Assembly: GCA_019192545.1 (NCBI GenBank)
Contig: JAHCMI010000005.1
Coordinates: forward strand, 121,516-185,515
Origin: Rivularia sp. MS3
GTDB lineage: Bacteria; Cyanobacteriota; Cyanobacteriia; Cyanobacteriales; Nostocaceae
Direction of reading: 5' to 3'
DNA: 64,000 bases
The translations under genes and the position numbers were made by a program. The first letter of the stretch is position 1, and each line of letters starts with the position of its first letter. A model generated the notes under the pieces. That model ran no database searches. It had not been told where the DNA came from and saw only the letters and a list, made by a program, of their open reading frames with translations. Below are positions 59,282 to 64,000 of this stretch, in pieces.

Positions 59282-61534
59282 ATGAGTAATTTTAATATGA
59301 AACAGTTTTTTTACACAGCCATTATAAGTGTATTTTGTTTCGTAGTAGCTCAACCTAGTTTTGCTAAAGAAATTCTTACAGATAAACAAATTAATCTCGA
59401 TAAACAAGAAAGTTTAGTTGCTAAGAAAGTTTTTATAAATACTGAAAAAGTAAGTTCAAATATTTCTCAATTGGGTACAACAGATTTAGAAGCAGCACTA
59501 ACAGAAATCGCAAACAGCAAACGCAATTTTTCTAGTTCAGATTTCATCCCCAAATTAGACATTAAACCTACCGTTACGGCACAAATATTACCTGAAGAGC
59601 TACAATATTTACCCTTAGATTCAACCGTGATTTCTGACGAGGAAATCAAAGAGATTCTAATTAAGTATTTAGAGAATATTGCCAAAAAAATTGCTAAATA
59701 TAACTATTCGCCAAAGTACGAGCGCGGTAATGAGTTAAGTAACTACATTATTATGCAGGGATTAATCGATCCTAAATTTCTTACCACTCAAAACAGAGTA
59801 GCTTTTTATATCGATGATATTCCAGTTGACTATAACAACTTTATTATTCTCTCTTCTACTGAATTAGACAGAATACAAGTATCAAGAATACCTCAAAGTA
59901 GTTTAGTTGGTAAGAATAGCTCTGGTGGTATGGTTAAGGCGATTGCCCGTCAAGCAAGTTCAGAACCAGAAGTTATGGTTGGCGCAAGCTATGGTAGATA
60001 TAATAATCGCGAACTGCAATTTTCTCTTAATGATGCTTTGGTTAAAGATAAACTGGCATTGCGAATTGCTGGAGTTTACACAGGGCAAGACGGATTTATT
60101 GAAAACATCGCCACAGATGAAAAAATAGGTGAAAGAGGCAGATTTGCAGCACGAGGACAACTTTTATGGACACCTACATCAGACTGGAAAATATCTTTTA
60201 ATAGCTACAACAGCTTTATAAACGACGGCAATCCCCCTTTCAATAAACTCGATGCTTCCGAACCATTCGAGGTTGATTTAGATACAGAAGGTTACAACAA
60301 GTACAACACAAATACTCAAGCTTTGAAAGTTGGTTATCAGGGTAAGGGTTTTCAAGCAACATCAATTACAGCCCGTCGTTTTAGCCGACAAGAATTTCTG
60401 TTTCCCTCAAGTATGGGAGCCACGCAGACTATTGATGATTTGAGCTTAAAATTATGGACGCAGGAATTACGCTTCCAATCTCCCGAAACTGCTGAGAACT
60501 TTCAATGGTTATTAGGTGCTTACTACGAATCTCAAAATTACATAGTTGATGATGCCCGAGTTGATATTCCGGGATTACCGAAAGTGCGGCGTTTCGGAGA
60601 CGATTCTCGCCAAACCTATGCGGTATTTGGGCAGGTAGATTACAAACCTATCGAGCCATTAACCCTATCTGCCGGTTTGCGATACGAATCTAGCAATGCA
60701 TCTTTAGATAGTAGTTATGATTTGATTAATTCTGACGGTAGTTTGAGTCCAATTCGTCCGGATGTTAAAGATGCAAAAGTCAGCGATAACGAATTGATTC
60801 CGAGCTTTGGTTTGAAATATCAATTCAGCCCTAATTTAATAGGATACGCTAATATTGCCAAAGGTTATAAACCGGGTGGATTAAACTACGGAGCCGATAC
60901 CGAAGATACCTTAGAATTTGAAGAAGAAAAAACCTGGAGCTACGTAGTCGGTTTACAATCAATTTGGCTGAATGGTTATTTGCTTGCTGGTGTATCATTT
61001 TTTTACAAAGATATAAACGACTATCAAGTATTGCAGTTTGATGAATATGGAGTATTGGGTGATATAAACAATATCGGTTTAAAAGCCACTGGAGTTCAAT
61101 TTGAACTGCAAGCAAAACCAACACCAGGGCTTGATTTAATTGCAGCAATTGGTTATGTAGACGGTAAATACGAAAACTATATAAACTCTGAAACTGGTAT
61201 AGATTTGAGTGACAATCAAGTTCCTTTTCTACCGCAATTAACCTATACTTTAGCCGCGCAATATCGTACTCGCGGAGGTTTATACGCACGTGCAGAATTA
61301 CGCGGTTACGGACTTACTTACTTTGATGATGATAATACAATCAAGCAAGAACCATACGCTCTGGTAAATGCTCGTGTCGGCTATGAAGCTGAGAAATACG
61401 GTATTTATTTATATGCAAATAACTTGTTTGATACTCGCTATCTGACTTCGGGATATTTATTCCCCGTACCAGATGGAACCGCAGAATTTGGCAACCCTGC
61501 GATGTATGGTATACAGTTTAAAGCGAGATTTTAG
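59282..61534 (+). CDS. TonB-dependent receptor (no AMIN domain)
   Basis: 750 residues. Signal peptide to about residue 29 (QPSFAKE), a divergent plug (AFYIDDIPVDYNNFIILSST, ELDRIQVSRIPQSSLVGKNS, SGGMVKAIARQ) and a barrel with YANIAKGYKPGGLNYG and VNARVGYEAEKYGIYLYANN, ending YGIQFKARF. It is a FecA/CirA-like outer-membrane importer distinct from the two AMIN receptors. The plug is degenerate compared with the usual VxRGPxGxxYGxxAxGGxVN. A second tonB lies 0.7 kb downstream. Confidence 0.88.
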   Translation: MSNFNMKQFFYTAIISVFCFVVAQPSFAKEILTDKQINLDKQESLVAKKVFINTEKVSSNISQLGTTDLEAALTEIANSKRNFSSSDFIPKLDIKPTVTAQILPEELQYLPLDSTVISDEEIKEILIKYLENIAKKIAKYNYSPKYERGNELSNYIIMQGLIDPKFLTTQNRVAFYIDDIPVDYNNFIILSSTELDRIQVSRIPQSSLVGKNSSGGMVKAIARQASSEPEVMVGASYGRYNNRELQFSLNDALVKDKLALRIAGVYTGQDGFIENIATDEKIGERGRFAARGQLLWTPTSDWKISFNSYNSFINDGNPPFNKLDASEPFEVDLDTEGYNKYNTNTQALKVGYQGKGFQATSITARRFSRQEFLFPSSMGATQTIDDLSLKLWTQELRFQSPETAENFQWLLGAYYESQNYIVDDARVDIPGLPKVRRFGDDSRQTYAVFGQVDYKPIEPLTLSAGLRYESSNASLDSSYDLINSDGSLSPIRPDVKDAKVSDNELIPSFGLKYQFSPNLIGYANIAKGYKPGGLNYGADTEDTLEFEEEKTWSYVVGLQSIWLNGYLLAGVSFFYKDINDYQVLQFDEYGVLGDINNIGLKATGVQFELQAKPTPGLDLIAAIGYVDGKYENYINSETGIDLSDNQVPFLPQLTYTLAAQYRTRGGLYARAELRGYGLTYFDDDNTIKQEPYALVNARVGYEAEKYGIYLYANNLFDTRYLTSGYLFPVPDGTAEFGNPAMYGIQFKARF

Positions 61535-61739
61535 TTTTATTTGTGTTGTTTAACCTAAAAAATAAAAACCTTTTTTCATAATCATTCGTTATCATTAGTT
61601 CTACCTTTTCTTTTTACTCCGTATACTCTGCACCTCTGCGGTTTTTTATCCTAAGCCGATGTTACCTGACTTAATATAAATTCCAATTTATAAAAATTAT
61701 TTAATTAATATCAAATCTGGTTGTACCGGAATGATTCTA

Positions 61740-62208
61740 AAAAACCCTTCTAGAACACAAAGAGCGCTGAGGAAGAGGAGCCAGTGATATTGTTAGCGCT
61801 TTAATTGCCGGAGTTTTGATTACTAAATTAGGAAGAATAAATTCGTTAATTTTATTTGGCTTAGCTGCGAGTATTGCGACACTTTTGTATATAATACCTG
61901 CAACTGGTGTCAGTAATTTACCAATGTTATACGCAGTGACAATTACAGTAAATGCATTGCAAGGTATGGCATACACGGCATTATTAAGCGCCATGATGGA
62001 TAAATGCGATCTTCCTACAGCCGCCACTGATTATACACTCCAAGTTTCGGTAGTAAGTATCGGTGGAGTTGCTGCTTCGATGTTAAGCGGTACAATCGCC
62101 AGCGCTACTGGATATGCAGGAATGTTTACTATCAGTGCTGCGATATCTCTATTAAGCGTATTAGTAATTTTTAAATTCTTTCGTAGACTAACTGTTGAGC
62201 GTACATAA
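61740..62208 (+). pseudogene. MFS transporter C-terminal remnant
   Basis: From about 61768 the frame reads GRGASDIVSALIAGVLITKL, then four hydrophobic segments (NSLILFGLAASIATLLYIIP, GGVAASMLSGTIASATGYAG), ending RRLTVERT. This is the last third of an MFS permease (PAT/AmpG-like). An upstream in-frame stop and no start codon except TTG 61816 indicate a truncated remnant. It lies between a TonB receptor and tonB, where siderophore-related MFS genes are common. Confidence 0.75.
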
Positions 62209-62242
62209 GTAAACCATTCGATTCCGACATTATCAATAATTT

Positions 62243-63913
62243 ATGAGCTTTTCCGACATAACTGTAAAACAGCGACACAAAGAAGCCAAAGCATTAAAAT
62301 CCTTTTTAATTTACGGATTTATTTTGTCTTTAGTGCTACATATTGGAGTCATAGCTGCTGTCATCTTTAACTTGTTATCGAAGAAAAATCAATTAGAAGA
62401 GAAGCCCATTAAAATAACTTTGGTTGATATGCCGATTCAGGAAGAAGTAAAACCAGAATCGAAACCAATAAAACAAGAAAAGCCAGTTAAACAAAAAGTA
62501 AAAATTAACAACGAATCAAATAAGTTGAATGAAACGAGAAGTATTAATTTAGATAATATTCCTGTATTCAAACCAAACCCACAGCCGCAGAATCAACAAC
62601 CTCTCAAAAGGGATAATTCCAATATTAAAATCTCAAAAAAAATTAAACCATCAATACCAAAATCATCCCTACAGCCAACAGAAAAAACGACTTCAGAATT
62701 TAAACCACAACCAAAACCAAAATTTAATAATTTCAAAAACGACACTCAACCAAAAAACCCTCGTAAAACAAGAAGAGAAAACAATAAATTACAGCGACAA
62801 CAGCGACGTGCAGCACGAAGAGAAGCCCGAAGAAATCGAGAAACTCCTACAAATAATACACAAGTTGAAGAAAATGTGGATACTTCTTCAACAAAGCAAC
62901 CTTCATTAATACAAGATAATAATCTAGATAATAAAAACGACACTCAACCAAAAAAGCCTCGTAAAACAAGAAGAGACAACAATAAATTACGGCGGCAACA
63001 ACGACGTGCAGCACAAAGAGAAGCCCGAAGAAATCGAGAAAGCCCTACAAATAATACACAAGTTGAAGAAAATGTGGATACTTCTTTAACAGAGCAGCCT
63101 TCATTAATACGTGAAAACAATGAATTGAAGGATAAATTATCAGATACCAAAGAGAATCAAGTAAATAACCCAACTCCTTCAGCAAAACCATCACCCACCG
63201 ATATTGATAGAAAAAAACCGACAAAAAAAACACGTCGCAGAAGAAAACGAGAAAGAATTCGGAATCAAAGAGATACTAAAGTTACTAGAGACAACAAAAA
63301 AACTGAACTGGTATCGGATTTAAAACAATCATCAAGCAATAGGAAGTTAGAAGGAGTATTAGATAAACCAGCAGATACTCAAACTAGTCAAAATACTTCT
63401 GAAACAAATTCTAATATTAATAGCTCTAATAATAATTCAAGTGACGATACTGCAAAAAAAGCTGAAACTAATAAAACTCAAAGTGATAGTAGTATAAGTA
63501 ATCCAGAAACCGTATCTACATCACCAAATCCCGTGACAACCAGTCAATCAGAAGATATTAAGGATGATAATAGTAATTCAAAACCTTCAACTACTGCTAA
63601 CATTCCCGCTTCAGAAGATAACTTAGTTTCAGGTAGCGCAAAAATATCTTCAGATGGGCGAGCAGCTTGCCGTCGATGTAATGTAGCTTATCCAAAATGG
63701 GCACAAAGAAGAAAAATTCAAGGCAGAATAGTTGTAGCTGTTGATGCCGATGCAAAAGGTAACGTAATACCATCGTCAATACGTTTAGTTACTTCCAGTG
63801 GAAACGAAAAACTCGATGATTATCATCTCAAGCGTGTTGAAAGATGGAAGTTAAAGCGCAGTGAAAATGGACGAACAAATGTAACAATTGGATATGAATA
63901 TATTCTTGAATAA
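62243..63913 (+). CDS. tonB: Energy transducer TonB (copy 2, with tandem repeats)
   Basis: 556 residues. N-terminus MSFSDITVKQRHKEAKALKS resembles TonB copy 1; one membrane helix follows (about 24-48), then a very basic Lys/Arg/Asn-rich spacer holding two 66-residue tandem repeats (about 166-297), then a Ser/Asn/Thr-rich stretch. The C-terminal TonB domain (about 465-556) starts AACRRCNVAYPKWAQRRKIQ with the same CxxC pair as copy 1 and includes GNEKLDDYHLKRVERWKLKR. No exbB-exbD lies beside it in the window. It probably serves the receptor upstream. Confidence 0.9.
   Translation: MSFSDITVKQRHKEAKALKSFLIYGFILSLVLHIGVIAAVIFNLLSKKNQLEEKPIKITLVDMPIQEEVKPESKPIKQEKPVKQKVKINNESNKLNETRSINLDNIPVFKPNPQPQNQQPLKRDNSNIKISKKIKPSIPKSSLQPTEKTTSEFKPQPKPKFNNFKNDTQPKNPRKTRRENNKLQRQQRRAARREARRNRETPTNNTQVEENVDTSSTKQPSLIQDNNLDNKNDTQPKKPRKTRRDNNKLRRQQRRAAQREARRNRESPTNNTQVEENVDTSLTEQPSLIRENNELKDKLSDTKENQVNNPTPSAKPSPTDIDRKKPTKKTRRRRKRERIRNQRDTKVTRDNKKTELVSDLKQSSSNRKLEGVLDKPADTQTSQNTSETNSNINSSNNNSSDDTAKKAETNKTQSDSSISNPETVSTSPNPVTTSQSEDIKDDNSNSKPSTTANIPASEDNLVSGSAKISSDGRAACRRCNVAYPKWAQRRKIQGRIVVAVDADAKGNVIPSSIRLVTSSGNEKLDDYHLKRVERWKLKRSENGRTNVTIGYEYILE
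62738..63133. repeat. Two 198-bp tandem repeats inside tonB copy 2
   Basis: Units 62738-62935 and 62936-63133 are highly similar in DNA and protein (NDTQPK(N/K)PRKTRR ... PTNNTQVEENVDTS). The near-identity and exact 66-codon length point to recent in-frame duplication of the periplasmic spacer. Confidence 0.85.
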
Positions 63914-64000
63914 ATCTAAATTTGTATTATTATTTATATTATTATTTTTGGCTCTTCAGTACTTAGTATGCTAAACTAACTGCTAAAATTCCAATGGAGT

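Overview
The window comes from a heterocyst-forming (Nostocales-type, AT-rich) cyanobacterium. The evidence is the gene order nifB-fdxN-nifS-nifU-nifH, XisA/XisC-type and XisF-type excision recombinases, HIP1 octamers (GCGATCGC), short tandem heptamer repeats, and typical cyanobacterial families (DUF1822, CHASE2 with CHAT, AMIN-domain TonB receptors, DUF2949). Species cannot be fixed from sequence alone; Rivularia or Calothrix relatives are plausible.

Layout. 1-6.9 kb (minus strand): a class II lanthipeptide cluster with two precursor peptides, a LanM synthetase split by one frameshift, a C39-peptidase ABC exporter and the start of an HlyD-type adaptor. 7.4-12.7 kb (plus): a sigma-like protein, a DUF1822 protein and a CHAT-CHASE2 membrane protein, then a 1365-residue two-partner-secretion exoprotein (13.2-17.3 kb). 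17.4-19.8 kb: decayed genes (protease remnant, ISAzo13-type transposase remnant, truncated ABC ATPase) and an MFS transporter. 20.1-38.4 kb: ferric-siderophore uptake, with two AraC regulator/TonB-receptor/binding-protein units, an MFS transporter, TonB, ExbB, ExbD and a FecCDE-type ABC importer. 39.4-52.1 kb (mainly minus): the nif region with four site-specific recombinases. 52.9-58.9 kb (plus): an oxidoreductase, nifP, two small genes, nifV-nifZ-nifT and a [2Fe-2S] protein. 59.3-63.9 kb: a third TonB receptor, an MFS remnant and a second TonB.

Central observation: nifH is in pieces. Its codons 1-12, 13-67 and 68-136 lie at about 45.06, 43.1 and 41.0 kb. They are separated by a 1845-bp and an 1893-bp element, each carrying its own tyrosine recombinase and flanked by direct repeats (GTTCTAC; TGGCTGCTGAA). 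Joining at these repeats restores an uninterrupted NifH reading frame. At codon 136 nifH is broken a third time, beside an XisF-like serine recombinase. The 3' half of nifH is not in the window, so the roughly 40.9 kb to the left (lanthipeptide, CHAT-CHASE2 and iron-uptake genes) may all be cargo of one large fdxN-like element lost when heterocysts differentiate. A fourth recombinase element (about 2256 bp, core TATCTCA) sits between nifB and its probable promoter. In all three tyrosine-recombinase elements the core lies 112-114 bp from the recombinase start codon. A motif CTAGTACC(T/C)(A/C)T-ACC occurs once upstream of nifB, beyond the element, and twice upstream of nifP, suggesting a shared activator site.
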